In this document: positions 1 through 9,231 of the stretch, one piece after another | Numbering within the stretch: the first letter of the stretch is position 1 | Layout: the number at the start of each line of letters is the position of its first letter | Source: Polycladomyces abyssicola | Lineage (GTDB): Bacteria; Bacillota; Bacilli; Thermoactinomycetales; JIR-001 | Assembly (NCBI RefSeq): GCF_018326425.1 | Contig: NZ_AP024601.1 | Span: 1,910,001-1,974,000, forward strand | Length of the DNA: 64,000 bases | Direction of reading: 5' to 3' | The notes under the pieces: generated by a model | Databases searched by the model: none | Seen by the model: the letters and a program-made list of their open reading frames with translations, nothing else | What the model was told of the DNA's origin: nothing | Translations under genes and position numbers: made by a program

Positions 1-24
1 GGCAATGTCGATGGGGCATAATCG

Positions 25-51
25 ACCGGAGCTATCATGATGTGCTCCGGT
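25..51. repeat. Inverted repeat downstream of rnc
   Basis: An 8-bp perfect stem (25-32 pairing with 44-51) with an 11-nt loop lies just past the rnc stop. There is no T-run on either side, so it is not a convincing intrinsic terminator. It could be an mRNA-stabilising hairpin or chance. Confidence 0.35.
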
Positions 52-65
52 TCTCCATATCCCCG

Positions 66-791
66 TCAACGTTGCCGATGGGAGTCGGCGATGTCGTGAC
101 CTGGGCCTTGTTTCCAATTCTGCAAAGCTTCGAAGGCCGCACGCTGTTCCGCTTCCTTTTTGGAACGCCCGCTGCCTCTTCCCAGCCGTTTCCCCTCCAG
201 CCACACCTCGGCCACGAAATGGCGGTCATGGGCCGGTCCCTGAATATCCACGATTTGATATACCAACGGTCCCATTCGTTCCTGCTGCACGATCTCCTGC
301 AATTGACTCTTGGCATCCGTCACCTGAGACAGCCATTTATCATCAATGCGGGGAAAGACTACCGCATGCAGAAATTGTTTGACCCGGTCCAATCCTTGAT
401 CCAGGTACAGCGCACCGACAAACGCTTCAAAAACGTCAGCCAGCAAGGCCGGACGCGTCCGGCCACCGGTCATCTCTTCCCCTTTGCCAAGACGGACGTA
501 TTGACCGAAATCGAGCTCCTGTGCAAAAGCGGCCAATGACGGTTCACACACGACGCGAGCCCGCGTCCGGGTCAAATCTCCTTCGCTCATGTCGGGAAAC
601 CGGTGGAACAAGAACTCCGACACCGCCAGTTCCAACACAGCGTCCCCCAGAAATTCCAGCCGTTCGTTGTCTTCGTGAAAATCGCTTCCCTTTCTCTCAT
701 GGGCAAACGATGTATGGGTAAACGCCTGTTGAAACAAACGACGGTTCCGAAAAGGGAAGCCGACTTTTCGCTCTAAATCGGTCAAATCCAT
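66..791 (-). CDS. rnc: Ribonuclease III
   Basis: Double-stranded-RNA endonuclease that processes rRNA precursors and structured RNAs. The 241-residue product has the N-terminal RNase III domain with the signature [12 protein letters not shown] (about residues 42-53), where the acidic Mg2+ ligands sit, then a C-terminal dsRNA-binding domain with the usual [14 protein letters not shown] end. The length matches the family. The ATG start has AGGTGG about 10 nt upstream. It closes the fatty-acid operon 21 nt after fabF, the same neighbourhood as in Bacillus, where smc would follow (outside the window). Confidence 0.97.
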   Translation of the reverse strand: MDLTDLERKVGFPFRNRRLFQQAFTHTSFAHERKGSDFHEDNERLEFLGDAVLELAVSEFLFHRFPDMSEGDLTRTRARVVCEPSLAAFAQELDFGQYVRLGKGEEMTGGRTRPALLADVFEAFVGALYLDQGLDRVKQFLHAVVFPRIDDKWLSQVTDAKSQLQEIVQQERMGPLVYQIVDIQGPAHDRHFVAEVWLEGKRLGRGSGRSKKEAEQRAAFEALQNWKQGPGHDIADSHRQR

Positions 792-812
792 CCGTCTTTC
801 ACCACCTGGTCA

Positions 813-2057
813 TTACGCGTCCTCATACGTTTTCAACACGATTGTTGCATTGTGACCGCCAAATCCGAGCGAGTTGGACAGAGCCGCTCTGATACGCGCA
901 CGACGGGCTTCGTTGGGGACGTAATCCAGATCGCATTCCGGATCCGGTGTTTCATAGTTGATCGTCGGCGGGATGATTTGCTCTTTCAGCGTCATCGCTG
1001 TCGCCACCGCTTCCACACCGCCTGCGGCACCGAGCAGATGCCCGATCATCGACTTGTTGGAACTGATGGCCAACTTGTAGGCATGGTCGCCAAACGCCTT
1101 TTTGATGGCCATGGTCTCAAATTTGTCGTTCAGATCGGTCGACGTACCGTGCGCATTGATGTAGTCGATGTCTTCCGGTTTCAGTCCGGCATCTTGGATC
1201 GCGTGTGCCATGGAACGAGCCGCTCCTTCCCCTTCCGGTGCGGGGGAAGTCACGTGATAGGCATCACCGCTCATGCCGTAACCCACGATTTCGGCGATGA
1301 TGTTGGCACCCCGTTTTTTCGCGTGCTCCAGTTCCTCCAAAATCAAGACGCCTGCTCCTTCGCCCATGACGAAGCCGTCCCGGTCTTTGTCAAACGGCCG
1401 GCTCGCCTTTTCCGGCTCGTCATTGCGCGTGGACATAGCACGAGCCGCACAAAATCCGGCGAATGCGAGCGGACGGATCGTGGCTTCCGCCCCGCCGGCG
1501 ATCATGACATCGGCATCCCCGTGCTGGATGATCCGAAACGCGTCCCCGATGGAGTGCGTTCCCGAGGCGCAAGCGGACACAGATGTGCTGTTGGGCCCTT
1601 TGGCGCCGGTGAGGATAGACACCTGACCTGCCGCCATGTTGGAGATCATCATCGGGATGAAGAACGGGCTCACCCGGTTCGGTCCGCGATTCAACAACAC
1701 TTGGTACTGTTCTTCCCAAGTGGTCAGCCCGCCGATACCCGAGCCGATGTATACACCGACGCGATTTGCGTCCACCTGATTCATGTCCAATCCGGCATGT
1801 TCCAATGCTTGACGGGCAGCGGCTACGGCAAACTGGACAAAACGGTCCATGCGCCGTGCCTCTTTTCTGTCCATGTAATCCAACGGGTCGAAGTTTTTGA
1901 CTTCCGCCGCGATGCGCGTGGAATAGTCGCTCGCATCAAACTGGGTCACTGGACCCACGCCGGATTTTCCGGCGATCAGGTTGTTCCAAAACGTCGACAG
2001 GTCGTTGCCGATCGGCGAAATGACGCCCAAACCGCTGATCACCACTCGTCGGCTCAT
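813..2057 (-). CDS. fabF: Beta-ketoacyl-ACP synthase II
   Basis: Condenses malonyl-ACP with growing acyl-ACP in type II fatty-acid elongation. The 414-residue protein has the thiolase fold with the catalytic triad in place: Cys163 (in SACASGTHS), His303 (NAHGTST) and His340 (SMIGHLLG). The frame is open further upstream, but the start at 2057 is chosen because SRRVVISG is the normal N-terminus and AGGCGGTGG lies 6-9 nt upstream. It sits between acpP and rnc. A 188-nt gap containing the acpP terminator and a long hairpin separates it from acpP, so fabF-rnc may have its own promoter or partial read-through. Confidence 0.97.
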   Translation of the reverse strand: MSRRVVISGLGVISPIGNDLSTFWNNLIAGKSGVGPVTQFDASDYSTRIAAEVKNFDPLDYMDRKEARRMDRFVQFAVAAARQALEHAGLDMNQVDANRVGVYIGSGIGGLTTWEEQYQVLLNRGPNRVSPFFIPMMISNMAAGQVSILTGAKGPNSTSVSACASGTHSIGDAFRIIQHGDADVMIAGGAEATIRPLAFAGFCAARAMSTRNDEPEKASRPFDKDRDGFVMGEGAGVLILEELEHAKKRGANIIAEIVGYGMSGDAYHVTSPAPEGEGAARSMAHAIQDAGLKPEDIDYINAHGTSTDLNDKFETMAIKKAFGDHAYKLAISSNKSMIGHLLGAAGGVEAVATAMTLKEQIIPPTINYETPDPECDLDYVPNEARRARIRAALSNSLGFGGHNATIVLKTYEDA

Positions 2058-2130
2058 GATTCCACCGCCTTTTCCAACAACTGATCTATGTGAAGGATAC
2101 CGTTGGGCATCCCTAATTCCAACAGGGGAT

Positions 2131-2188
2131 GGGCGCGTTTTCCCGCTGTGATCCACTGGATTGCGGGCATCCGGCCGGGAAAACGCCC
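2131..2188. other. Long-stem hairpin in the fabF leader
   Basis: Bases 2131-2145 pair with 2176-2188 (13 bp with a 2-nt bulge) around a 30-nt loop, in the space between the acpP terminator and fabF. No T-run follows, so it looks like a structured 5' leader rather than a terminator. It fits no riboswitch family I know. Confidence 0.4.
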
Positions 2189-2217
2189 CCTGCTCAGGTC
2201 AAGATATTCATAACCTG

Positions 2218-2243
2218 AAAGTCCCGTTATGTAACGGGACTTT
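2218..2243 (-). terminator. Hairpin terminator after acpP
   Basis: A near-perfect palindrome (2218-2229 with 2232-2243) abuts the acpP stop. The T-rich flank is short, so termination is probably partial. That would allow very high acpP expression relative to the downstream fabF. Confidence 0.55.
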
Positions 2244-2245
2244 GA

Positions 2246-2479
2246 TTATTTGTGGGACTCGATGTACGAGATGATATCCCCCACCGTGGAGATTTTTTCA
2301 GCTTCTTCGTCCGAAATCTCCATTTCAAACTCATCTTCCAGCTCCAGAACCAAATCCATCACGTCAAGGGAGTCAGCTCCCAGATCTTCCTTGATCGAGG
2401 CTTCCGGAGTCACTTCGGAAGGATCCACGTTGAGCTTGTCTACAATGATGCGTTTTACACGCTCCAACGTATCTGCCAT
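2246..2479 (-). CDS. acpP: Acyl carrier protein
   Basis: Small acidic carrier of acyl chains in fatty-acid synthesis. It has 77 residues, the exact family length, with the phosphopantetheine attachment site Ser37 in GADSLDVMD. The ATG at 2479 is preferred over the in-frame GTG three codons upstream because that GTG is part of the GGGAGGTG ribosome site, 6 nt from the ATG. It follows fabG and is closed by a hairpin. Confidence 0.98.
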   Translation of the reverse strand: MADTLERVKRIIVDKLNVDPSEVTPEASIKEDLGADSLDVMDLVLELEDEFEMEISDEEAEKISTVGDIISYIESHK

Positions 2480-2599
2480 CTTGTTCACCTCCCTTTCGTA
2501 TTATACGAAAAGTGTCATCAAAAGACTAGCAATCCAAAACGATGAGCAACGCCGCCGGATATCCGACCATTTGCGTCGACCCACCGTGGATTTCCGATG

Positions 2600-3343
2600 T
2601 CAGTAAGTTACCATGCCGCCGTCCACATTCAGGGTTTGTCCCGTAATGTAGGCAGCATCATCGGACGCCAAAAACGCAACCGCACCGGCCACATCCTCAG
2701 CGGAACCGAAACGGCCCAACGGGATTTGACCGAGCATCTGCTCCCGGGTTTCCTCTCCCAATACAGCCGTCATATCGGTTTCGATAAACCCTGGTGCGAC
2801 AGCGTTCACGGTGATGCCCCGGCTGGCCAATTCACGTGCCGCCGTTTTGGTCAAGCCGATCACGCCGGCTTTGGCGGCCACATAGTTGGCCTGCCCCGGG
2901 TTCCCGATCAATCCCACCACAGAGCTGATGTTGATAATGCGACCGAAGCGCTGTTTCATCATTTGGCGGGTGACCGCTTTGGTGCACAGGAACACCCCTT
3001 TGAGGTTGGTGCTCAGCACCGCGTCCCAATCTTCCTCTTTCAATCGAAGAAGGAGATTGTCACGGGTAATCCCTGCGTTGTTCACCAGAATATCGATCCG
3101 GCCAAACGCCTCGATCACCTGTTTCACCATGGCGTCCACTTGTTCCGCCTGAGAAACGTCTGCCTGGATCGCCACGGACCGACGACCCATCTCCTGTATC
3201 TCGCCGACGACGGCTTCCGCCTTTTCGCGATTGCCCGCAAACACGACGGCCACATCGGCACCCGCTCGGGCCAATCGGAGTGATACGGCCCGTCCGATAC
3301 CACGGGAACCGCCGGTGACGATCGCCACTTTACCGGTTAACAT
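2600..3343 (-). CDS. fabG: 3-oxoacyl-ACP reductase
   Basis: NADPH-dependent reduction of 3-ketoacyl-ACP, the first reduction step of each elongation cycle. The 247-residue short-chain dehydrogenase has TGGSRGIG at about residues 10-17 (cofactor loop), NNAG at 88-91, and the catalytic residues Ser141, Tyr154 and Lys158. AAGGAGG stands 8 nt before the ATG. It is 24 nt downstream of fabD and 120 nt upstream of acpP. Confidence 0.97.
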   Translation of the reverse strand: MLTGKVAIVTGGSRGIGRAVSLRLARAGADVAVVFAGNREKAEAVVGEIQEMGRRSVAIQADVSQAEQVDAMVKQVIEAFGRIDILVNNAGITRDNLLLRLKEEDWDAVLSTNLKGVFLCTKAVTRQMMKQRFGRIINISSVVGLIGNPGQANYVAAKAGVIGLTKTAARELASRGITVNAVAPGFIETDMTAVLGEETREQMLGQIPLGRFGSAEDVAGAVAFLASDDAAYITGQTLNVDGGMVTY

Positions 3344-3367
3344 GCGTAAGCCTCCTTCGGTTTATTG

Positions 3368-4306
3368 TCATTTCTGCAACATGTCCAATGCCGCCTGCAA
3401 CGTTTCCACGTCCTGCACGGAAACAGCGGTCACTTTGCGCTCCACTTTCCGAACCAATCCGGTCAACACCGTACCCGGTCCGATCTCCACGAACGTGTCC
3501 ACTCCCTGATTCAACATCCAGTGGACACTATCCTCCCACAAAACAGGGCTGGCCACTTGTTCCACCAGCGAACGGCGGATCTCATCCGCGTCTTGGATCG
3601 GGGATGCCGAGACGTTAGCCACGACCGGGACGCGTGCATCACGGATAGTGATGGTTTCCAGAACGTCTTTCAACCGTTCGGCCGCCGGTTGCATCAGGGG
3701 CGAATGGAAGGGACCACTGACGGCGAGCGGAATCACTCGACGTGCTCCGGCGGCTTTGGCTTTTTCTCCCGCTTCCTCGACAGCGTCACGATGTCCGGAA
3801 ATGACGATCTGCCCGGGGCAGTTGTAATTGGCTGCCACCACCACGTGACCTTCGCGCGTCACTTCCCGGCACACCGCATCCAACGCTTCGCGTTCCAATC
3901 CCATCACCGCCGACATCGCCCCCTGACCGGCAGGGACCGCTTCTTCCATGAACAGTCCACGCCGGTGCACGGTGGCCACCGCATCCGCAAAATCTAGTGC
4001 ACCTGCGGCGGTTAACGCCGAGTATTCTCCCAGGCTGTGTCCTGCTACATAATCGGGCTCGATCCCTGCGTCTGCAAAAACCGTATAGATGGCCATGCTG
4101 GTGGTCAAAATTGCCGGTTGCGTGTTGGCCGTCAGGCGCAATTCCTCTTCGGGTCCTTCGAAACAGAGTCGGGACAACGCATATCCGAGCACGTCATCTG
4201 CCTGGGCGAAAAGACGTGCCGCCCGCTCGTCGCGTTCTGCTATGACCCGACCCATCCCCACGAATTGCGATCCCTGACCGGGGAAGAGAAACGCGATTTT
4301 TCCCAT
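3368..4306 (-). CDS. fabD: Malonyl-CoA:ACP transacylase
   Basis: Transfers malonyl from CoA to ACP to feed chain elongation. It has 312 residues. It begins with the family N-terminus GKIAFLFPGQGSQ, carries the nucleophile Ser91 in GHSLGEY and the PFHSPLM segment with the partner His. AAAGGAGC precedes the ATG. It is followed tightly by fabG. The upstream gap to fabH is an unusually long 283 nt, with no gene I can support in it. Confidence 0.97.
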   Translation of the reverse strand: MGKIAFLFPGQGSQFVGMGRVIAERDERAARLFAQADDVLGYALSRLCFEGPEEELRLTANTQPAILTTSMAIYTVFADAGIEPDYVAGHSLGEYSALTAAGALDFADAVATVHRRGLFMEEAVPAGQGAMSAVMGLEREALDAVCREVTREGHVVVAANYNCPGQIVISGHRDAVEEAGEKAKAAGARRVIPLAVSGPFHSPLMQPAAERLKDVLETITIRDARVPVVANVSASPIQDADEIRRSLVEQVASPVLWEDSVHWMLNQGVDTFVEIGPGTVLTGLVRKVERKVTAVSVQDVETLQAALDMLQK

Positions 4307-4589
4307 CGTTCCTGCTCCTTTCCGTCAGCTTGCGCCGTATTGGGGTGTGTCTGATCCATTTTTCTCATCGAATCTCTACACCCCTGGGGCACAGGGTAAA
4401 CCCGTTTCCCACCTTTGAAGTCGGGAACAACAGGCTTCCCTTTTCCCAGAATAACCGGACATGCTTTTCGGGCATGCCTGATCTACATTGTCTGTATCGT
4501 TTTCCCCGCTTGGTCCACGTGCGCCCTGCAAGGAAGCAGATCAAGGCCGTCAATCTTAGGTATCACTCACCTGGGAAAACGTTGCCGCC

Positions 4590-5597
4590 CTAGTCCCTTT
4601 GTTTTTCTTTGGTGGACCACTTGAGTACGGCCGCTCCCCAAGTCAGTCCGCCGCCGAATCCGACGAGTACCAAGGTATCTCCCTCACGAATCCGGCCTTC
4701 ACGCACGGCTTCGTCCAACGCGACCGGAATGGAGGCAGACGACATGTTACCGTAGCGATCCAGGTTGACGATCACTTTGTCTTCCGACAGACCGAAGCGC
4801 TTCACCGCGGCGTCGATGATGCGAATATTGGCTTGGTGCGGGACGAGGAAATCGATATCGTCCTTGGTCATTCCCACTTTTTTCAATGCCTCTTCGGCGG
4901 CATTGCCCATAACGCGAACGGCGAATTTGAACACTTCCCCGCCGGTCATGGAAATGGTGTGCAATTTTTTCTCCACTGACTCCACTGTCGCCGGAATGCG
5001 CGAACCCCCGGCCGGCTGGAGCAACAGGTTACCACCCGAACCATCCGCACCCAGATCAAACGAGAGAAAACCATATCCTTCTTCAACAGGCCCAAGCACC
5101 ACCGCGCCTGCCCCATCGCCGAACAGCACGCAGGTGTTCCGGTCCTCCCAGTTGATGATTTTGGACAAGCAATCGACCCCGATCACCAAAGCGTAACGAT
5201 AGATTCCGTTGGCGATGAATTGGGCCGCCGTGGTGATGCCGTACAAGAATCCGGTGCAAGCGGCAGACAGGTCAAAAGTAGCTGCTTTCGAAGCTCCCAG
5301 CCGATCCTGTACGAGGCAGGCCGTTGCGGGGAACATCATGTCGGGCGTCACCGTGGCCACGATGATCAAGTCCAACTGATCAGGTGTGATTCCCGCCGCT
5401 TCCAGCGCTTTTCGTCCGGCCTCCACCGCCAGGTCCGAAGATGCCTCATTATCCGCCGCGATGCGCCGCTCCCGGATACCGGTCCGGCTCACAATCCACT
5501 CATCCGAAGTATCCACCATCTTTTCCAAATCAAAATTGGTTAACACCTTTTCCGGCAAATGCGCGCCGGTTCCCAGAATCCCCACGGATCGCATCAT
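4590..5597 (-). CDS. fabH: Beta-ketoacyl-ACP synthase III
   Basis: Initiates fatty-acid synthesis by condensing acyl-CoA primers with malonyl-ACP, and in bacilli selects branched primers. The 335-residue protein has the active-site Cys114 in SAACTGF and the His and Asn of VPHQAN and GNMSSAS. Two consecutive ATGs lie at 5597 and 5594; AGGAGG is about 11 nt upstream of the first. It sits between plsX and fabD, whereas B. subtilis keeps its fabH copies elsewhere. Confidence 0.96.
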   Translation of the reverse strand: MMRSVGILGTGAHLPEKVLTNFDLEKMVDTSDEWIVSRTGIRERRIAADNEASSDLAVEAGRKALEAAGITPDQLDLIIVATVTPDMMFPATACLVQDRLGASKAATFDLSAACTGFLYGITTAAQFIANGIYRYALVIGVDCLSKIINWEDRNTCVLFGDGAGAVVLGPVEEGYGFLSFDLGADGSGGNLLLQPAGGSRIPATVESVEKKLHTISMTGGEVFKFAVRVMGNAAEEALKKVGMTKDDIDFLVPHQANIRIIDAAVKRFGLSEDKVIVNLDRYGNMSSASIPVALDEAVREGRIREGDTLVLVGFGGGLTWGAAVLKWSTKEKQRD

Positions 5598-5602
5598 CGT
5601 CC

Positions 5603-6592
5603 TCAATCCCTCCTGTCATCCCCGATCTCGCCAGAGATTTGTGAAATCACCGCCTGTTCCACAAACCGACGCGCCTGGCGAATTGCATTGGCAATCGCGT
5701 TTGCGTCAGAAGATCCGTGTGCCTTGACGATCGCCCCGCTTAATCCCAGCAGCGGCGCACCACCATGTTCGGTGTAATCCATCGCTTTGGCGAAACGTTT
5801 CAGACCCGGCTTCAAAATCGCCGCAGCTAATTTGTTCAGCCATGTACGGGTAAATTCCTCTTTTAACCGTTCAAAAATCGCCTTGGCCACGCCTTCTGTG
5901 TTTTTCAGCAGAATATTGCCGGAAAAGCCGTCGCACACGAGAACGTCGCACACCCCATACAACACATCCCGCGCCTCCACGTTGCCGACAAACCGGATGG
6001 GCAACTGCGACAGCAAGCTGTACGCCTCTTTGGTTCGTTCTGTTCCTTTTCCTTCCTCCGTCCCGATGTTAAGCAAACCGACACGCGGTTGTTCAAACCC
6101 CAACACCTTTTCGGCATAGATCGCACCCATCCGGGCATATTGCACCAAATGTTCCGGTTTGGCTTCCGGATTGGCACCCACGTCCAATACCAGTACGCCG
6201 CGTCCGTCCATCGTGGGGAACACCGGCGCCAACGCAGGACGATCAATCCCTTCCAATCTGCCGGTGTAAAACAGCCCGGCTGCCATCAGCGCACCCGTAT
6301 TGCCGGCACTGATGAATGCGTCCGCCTTGCCCTCTTTCACCATCCGGCAACCGACGACGATGGACGAGTCCTTTTTACGTCGGATGGCTTTGACCGGTTC
6401 TTCTCCCGCATCAATCGACTCGGTTACGGGATGGAGTTCGACATTGGATGGATACGTTTGAGATTGCAAAACTTCTTCCCGGCCGATCAATACCAACCTC
6501 AAATCCGGCCATTGTTCAGCCGCTTGCCGTACTCCTTCGAATATGGCCGTTGGCGCATGGTCCCCGCCCATTACGTCCAACGCTATGCGCAT
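5603..6592 (-). CDS. plsX: Phosphate acyltransferase PlsX
   Basis: Converts acyl-ACP to acyl-phosphate, the donor for the first glycerol-3-phosphate acylation in membrane lipid synthesis. It has 329 residues, starting RIALDVMGGDHAP, the hallmark N-terminus, with the conserved SAGNTGA and DGFSGN segments. The ATG overlaps the fapR stop by one base and has AAGGAGGGG upstream, so it is translationally coupled to its regulator. The frame is open far upstream, but that stretch belongs to fapR. Confidence 0.97.
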   Translation of the reverse strand: MRIALDVMGGDHAPTAIFEGVRQAAEQWPDLRLVLIGREEVLQSQTYPSNVELHPVTESIDAGEEPVKAIRRKKDSSIVVGCRMVKEGKADAFISAGNTGALMAAGLFYTGRLEGIDRPALAPVFPTMDGRGVLVLDVGANPEAKPEHLVQYARMGAIYAEKVLGFEQPRVGLLNIGTEEGKGTERTKEAYSLLSQLPIRFVGNVEARDVLYGVCDVLVCDGFSGNILLKNTEGVAKAIFERLKEEFTRTWLNKLAAAILKPGLKRFAKAMDYTEHGGAPLLGLSGAIVKAHGSSDANAIANAIRQARRFVEQAVISQISGEIGDDRRD

Positions 6593-7176
6593 CAATGCCC
6601 CTCCTTCAACTTGACCGCCTCGTCTCCCGAGGCACGATACATATCGAACACGCCTTGAAAGACGATTTCTTCTTCCACACGAGTTTTCACGTCGACCTGT
6701 ACGCGATGGGCACTTTCCTTCACTACTTTCGCTCTGGCGACGCATTTTTCCCCCAGGCGAACAGGACGCAGAAAGCGAATGTTGGCTGAAGCAGTCAACA
6801 CAACCTCTGCGTCAATGATTGCCACCGCCAGCGAATTGGCCTGCGCAAACAGATAGTGCCCGCGCGCGATACGATTGCGGGTGAACACGTGCTCCCGCTT
6901 GATTTCCAAAATGGAAGTTCCGCCGTGATCCAGGTGGAGTTCAACGATCTCACCGATCACCTCTTCCGGCGCCAACGAACGCACCCGGTCGAAATTCTCT
7001 TCCGCCATGTGCTTGATTCGTTCCCTTAGTTCAGGAATGCCCAATTCCATCCGATCCAACCGGATCGTCTGGATACTGACGCCAAATTGGCGGGCCATCT
7101 CTTCGTCCGTTGCGAACGGGTTTTGTTGTAACGCCAACGTCAACTGACGTTGCCGTTCTTTCTTTGAGAGGCGCAC
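6592..7176 (-). CDS. fapR: Fatty-acid/phospholipid regulator FapR
   Basis: Malonyl-CoA-responsive repressor of lipid-synthesis genes. The 194-residue protein has an N-terminal DeoR-type helix-turn-helix (FGVSIQTIRLDRMELGIPEL, about residues 28-47) and a C-terminal hot-dog effector domain (GRLEG-like core HYLFAQANSLAVAI). A GTG start at 7176 aligns with the family N-terminus (RLSKKERQ) and has a GGTGGTG site about 11 nt upstream; an earlier GTG would add ten odd residues. It leads the fap-pls-fab operon and is preceded by a FapR operator, so it is autoregulated. Confidence 0.95.
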   Translation of the reverse strand: MRLSKKERQRQLTLALQQNPFATDEEMARQFGVSIQTIRLDRMELGIPELRERIKHMAEENFDRVRSLAPEEVIGEIVELHLDHGGTSILEIKREHVFTRNRIARGHYLFAQANSLAVAIIDAEVVLTASANIRFLRPVRLGEKCVARAKVVKESAHRVQVDVKTRVEEEIVFQGVFDMYRASGDEAVKLKEGH

Positions 7177-7209
7177 AGCGGGAGTTTCACCACCTTTTAA
7201 GACCACCTA

Positions 7210-7226
7210 TTAATACCAAGTCCTAA
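7210..7226 (-). promoter_or_regulatory. FapR operator
   Basis: A 17-bp imperfect palindrome, on the minus strand TTAGGACTTGGTATTAA, lies between the -10 box and the fapR start. It closely resembles the B. subtilis FapR box (TTAGTACCT-like half sites). At about +1 to +15 it would block transcription start, which is the known mechanism: malonyl-CoA releases FapR. Confidence 0.8.
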
Positions 7227-7229
7227 CTT

Positions 7230-7258
7230 AGTATATAGAAAACCCCGCCAAAATACAA
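7230..7258 (-). promoter_or_regulatory. Sigma-A promoter of the fapR-fab operon
   Basis: On the minus strand, -35 TTGTAT (7258-7253) and -10 TATACT (7235-7230) are separated by exactly 17 nt, immediately upstream of the FapR box. Confidence 0.75.
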
Positions 7259-7279
7259 CGGCTATTTTGGTACATGTCC

Positions 7280-7316
7280 CAAAAAAGATGAAAGACCGGT
7301 CACTGACGCCGGTCTT
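7280..7316 (-). terminator. Terminator after rpmF
   Basis: An 8-bp GC-rich stem (7292-7299 with 7309-7316) is followed on the minus strand by a run of T within a few bases. It separates the ylbN-rpmF unit from the fapR promoter. Confidence 0.85.
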
Positions 7317-7334
7317 CCGCTTTATTCCGTGTGA

Positions 7335-7511
7335 TCAGTCATTGCTGGCCACTTCGTTGCCTTTGTAGTATCCGCATGCTTTGCACACGCGATGAGCCAG
7401 TTTGAATTCGCCGCATTGCGGGCAACGAACCATGCCCGGCACAGACAGTTTGAAGTGCGTGCGCCGTTTGCGCTTACGTGTTTTGGATGTACGCCGAAAA
7501 GGTACTGCCAT
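7335..7511 (-). CDS. rpmF: 50S ribosomal protein L32
   Basis: Ribosomal large-subunit protein of 58 residues, found by translating below the usual ORF length cut-off. It starts [18 protein letters not shown] and carries four cysteines (30, 33, 43, 46) in two CxxC knuckles, the zinc-binding C+ form. GGAGGGGGTG is 5-6 nt before the ATG. It follows the DUF177 gene as in nearly all bacteria, and a terminator closes it. Confidence 0.96.
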   Translation of the reverse strand: MAVPFRRTSKTRKRKRRTHFKLSVPGMVRCPQCGEFKLAHRVCKACGYYKGNEVASND

Positions 7512-7579
7512 GATTTCACCCCCTCCAACATGATGGAACCGATCAGGGCAGGCTAATCGTCGATAAATGACCGTACGCC

Positions 7580-8104
7580 CTAATCTTTTTCATGATGCTG
7601 GTTGAACCAATCCTGTAAAGCAGCCAATCGGGGATCGATCCGTTCCGTGTCGCATGTGCAGGTCACTTCGTTTCGGTTGACACCACACTTGGGACACAAC
7701 CCCTTGCAATCTTCCCGACATACGGGGATAAACGGAAGGGTAAACAACATAGCTTCCCGTATATAAGGGGTGAGATCGACCGGATCGGATTCGATCAGTT
7801 GAACTTCCCGTTCCTCTGTTTCCTCTGCATACGCGGGATGTTCAGTCAGCCATTCTTCCCATTCGGTATGCAAAGGGACGTCAAATCGCGTCAGACATTT
7901 GGAACAGACGACTGTCGCCGTCGTCTCCAGTTCACCTTGCACATGAAATCGATGATCGTTACGGGAGATAGCGACCTGAACGCGGAGCGGCTCAAACCGA
8001 ACCAATTGCCGCACTTCCCGTTCAAGCCCCTCCAGTTCAACCGTTTCGTTCAAAACCAGCGTTTCCGCCCCGATGCGGTTGAGTTCCCGCAGGGATACCT
8101 GCAT
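7580..8104 (-). CDS. DUF177 / YceD family protein
   Basis: Conserved partner of rpmF, linked to rRNA accumulation in bacteria and plants; precise activity unknown. The 174-residue protein has an N-terminal beta-rich part and paired cysteines (VCSKCL at about residue 62 and CKGLCPKCG near 140) typical of the family. The ATG at 8104 has AAGGAG 7 nt upstream; an in-frame upstream Met has no ribosome site. Equivalent of B. subtilis ylbN. Confidence 0.9.
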   Translation of the reverse strand: MQVSLRELNRIGAETLVLNETVELEGLEREVRQLVRFEPLRVQVAISRNDHRFHVQGELETTATVVCSKCLTRFDVPLHTEWEEWLTEHPAYAEETEEREVQLIESDPVDLTPYIREAMLFTLPFIPVCREDCKGLCPKCGVNRNEVTCTCDTERIDPRLAALQDWFNQHHEKD

Positions 8105-8115
8105 GCTCCCACTCC

Positions 8116-9231
8116 TTATGAAAACAGGGTTATTATATGCCAATCCCGACGACCTGTCAATGTTTCCGCCTGATGGAAAGCCGTATTCCGCCGCTGGGGC
8201 AGACGTTCCAAATACCGGATCGCTTCCTGCAAGGTGGCGACGGGGACCACTTTTATGTGCAATTTCAAGCGCCTCACCGTCGCTTGCGCGGCTTTTGCAT
8301 TGCTGTCACCCGGTGCAATATCCTTCGGTACGAAAAAGAGGGTCGCGCCTTCCCGTTCTGCGGCCACCACCTTGTGCTCCACACCGCCGATTTGCCCTAC
8401 GCGTCCGTCGGGGGAGATCGTACCCGTTCCGGCTACACGATATCCTTTGGTCAAGTCACCGGGTGTCAGTCGGTTGACAATCTCCAGCGAAAACATCAAC
8501 CCGGCCGATGGGCCGCCGATGTTTCCCGCATTCAATCTGATGACAGGCCTGGTTTTCACCAATCGATCCGTGACCGGAACGATCCCGATTCCTGCCTGTG
8601 TTTTCCCCGGCATTACCGGCAGACGGGTTAATGTCACCGTCTCTTCTCTTAATTTTCCGTCACGAACCACCCGAAGACGGACACGTTCTCCCGGACGCCG
8701 CGATTTCAACGCCTGCATCAACTGATCGGCTGTTTGCACGGGCTGCCGGTCAATCGCCTGGATCAAATCGTTTTCCTTCAATACTTTTTCCGCCGGCATT
8801 CCTTTGACCACACGCAAGATCTTTACACCGCGGAGCTTCACTGAAACAGGTTTGCCTGCTTGATGAAAAGCGGCGATGACTGCATTGTCCTGCGAAGTGC
8901 GCATGATTTCTTCCTGGCGTTGGAAATACTCGCGTGAATTCTCTCCCGGGCTCAATATTTCCTGTTTGGCGATCAGTTCGCCGTCAGCTCCATATTTGGC
9001 CAGTAAATAATTCCATACATTTCCTTCCTTCATCGATACCGTCGTGAGGTAAAACGCGCCTGCCTCATCCGGGTTGACGCCCTGAATCTTCACCATCGGT
9101 GCCACCGGCATGGCCGAACCGGGGGCTACCACATAATACGGAACCGGAATCATCCAACCCAACACAGCCAAAACCGCCAATATCACCAATACCTGCAGCC
9201 AACGGTACCGGTTGCTACTTGGCCATCCCAT
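8116..9231 (-). CDS. SepM-like PDZ/Lon-type protease (YlbL)
   Basis: Membrane-anchored serine protease of the SepM/YlbL group. In 371 residues it has one N-terminal membrane segment (about residues 9-28), a PDZ domain (about 130-200) and a Lon-type (S16) protease domain with the Ser of GGPSAG and the Lys of EHKVVAA forming the dyad. The catalytic domain faces outside. The ATG at 9231 is chosen because AAGGGG lies 9 nt upstream. It overlaps ylbK by 17 nt. The tRNA-modifying gene ylbM/tmcAL, which lies between ylbL and ylbN in B. subtilis, is absent here. Confidence 0.9.
   Translation of the reverse strand: MGWPSSNRYRWLQVLVILAVLAVLGWMIPVPYYVVAPGSAMPVAPMVKIQGVNPDEAGAFYLTTVSMKEGNVWNYLLAKYGADGELIAKQEILSPGENSREYFQRQEEIMRTSQDNAVIAAFHQAGKPVSVKLRGVKILRVVKGMPAEKVLKENDLIQAIDRQPVQTADQLMQALKSRRPGERVRLRVVRDGKLREETVTLTRLPVMPGKTQAGIGIVPVTDRLVKTRPVIRLNAGNIGGPSAGLMFSLEIVNRLTPGDLTKGYRVAGTGTISPDGRVGQIGGVEHKVVAAEREGATLFFVPKDIAPGDSNAKAAQATVRRLKLHIKVVPVATLQEAIRYLERLPQRRNTAFHQAETLTGRRDWHIITLFS

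Noticed and set aside
852-2084. 410-codon open frame antisense to fabF
   Set aside because: Shadow frame caused by G+C-biased codons of fabF; no ribosome site or domain.
7322-7531. 69-codon minus-strand frame at the rpmF locus
   Set aside because: Wrong reading frame; L32 is encoded at 7335-7511 in another frame with its own ribosome site.
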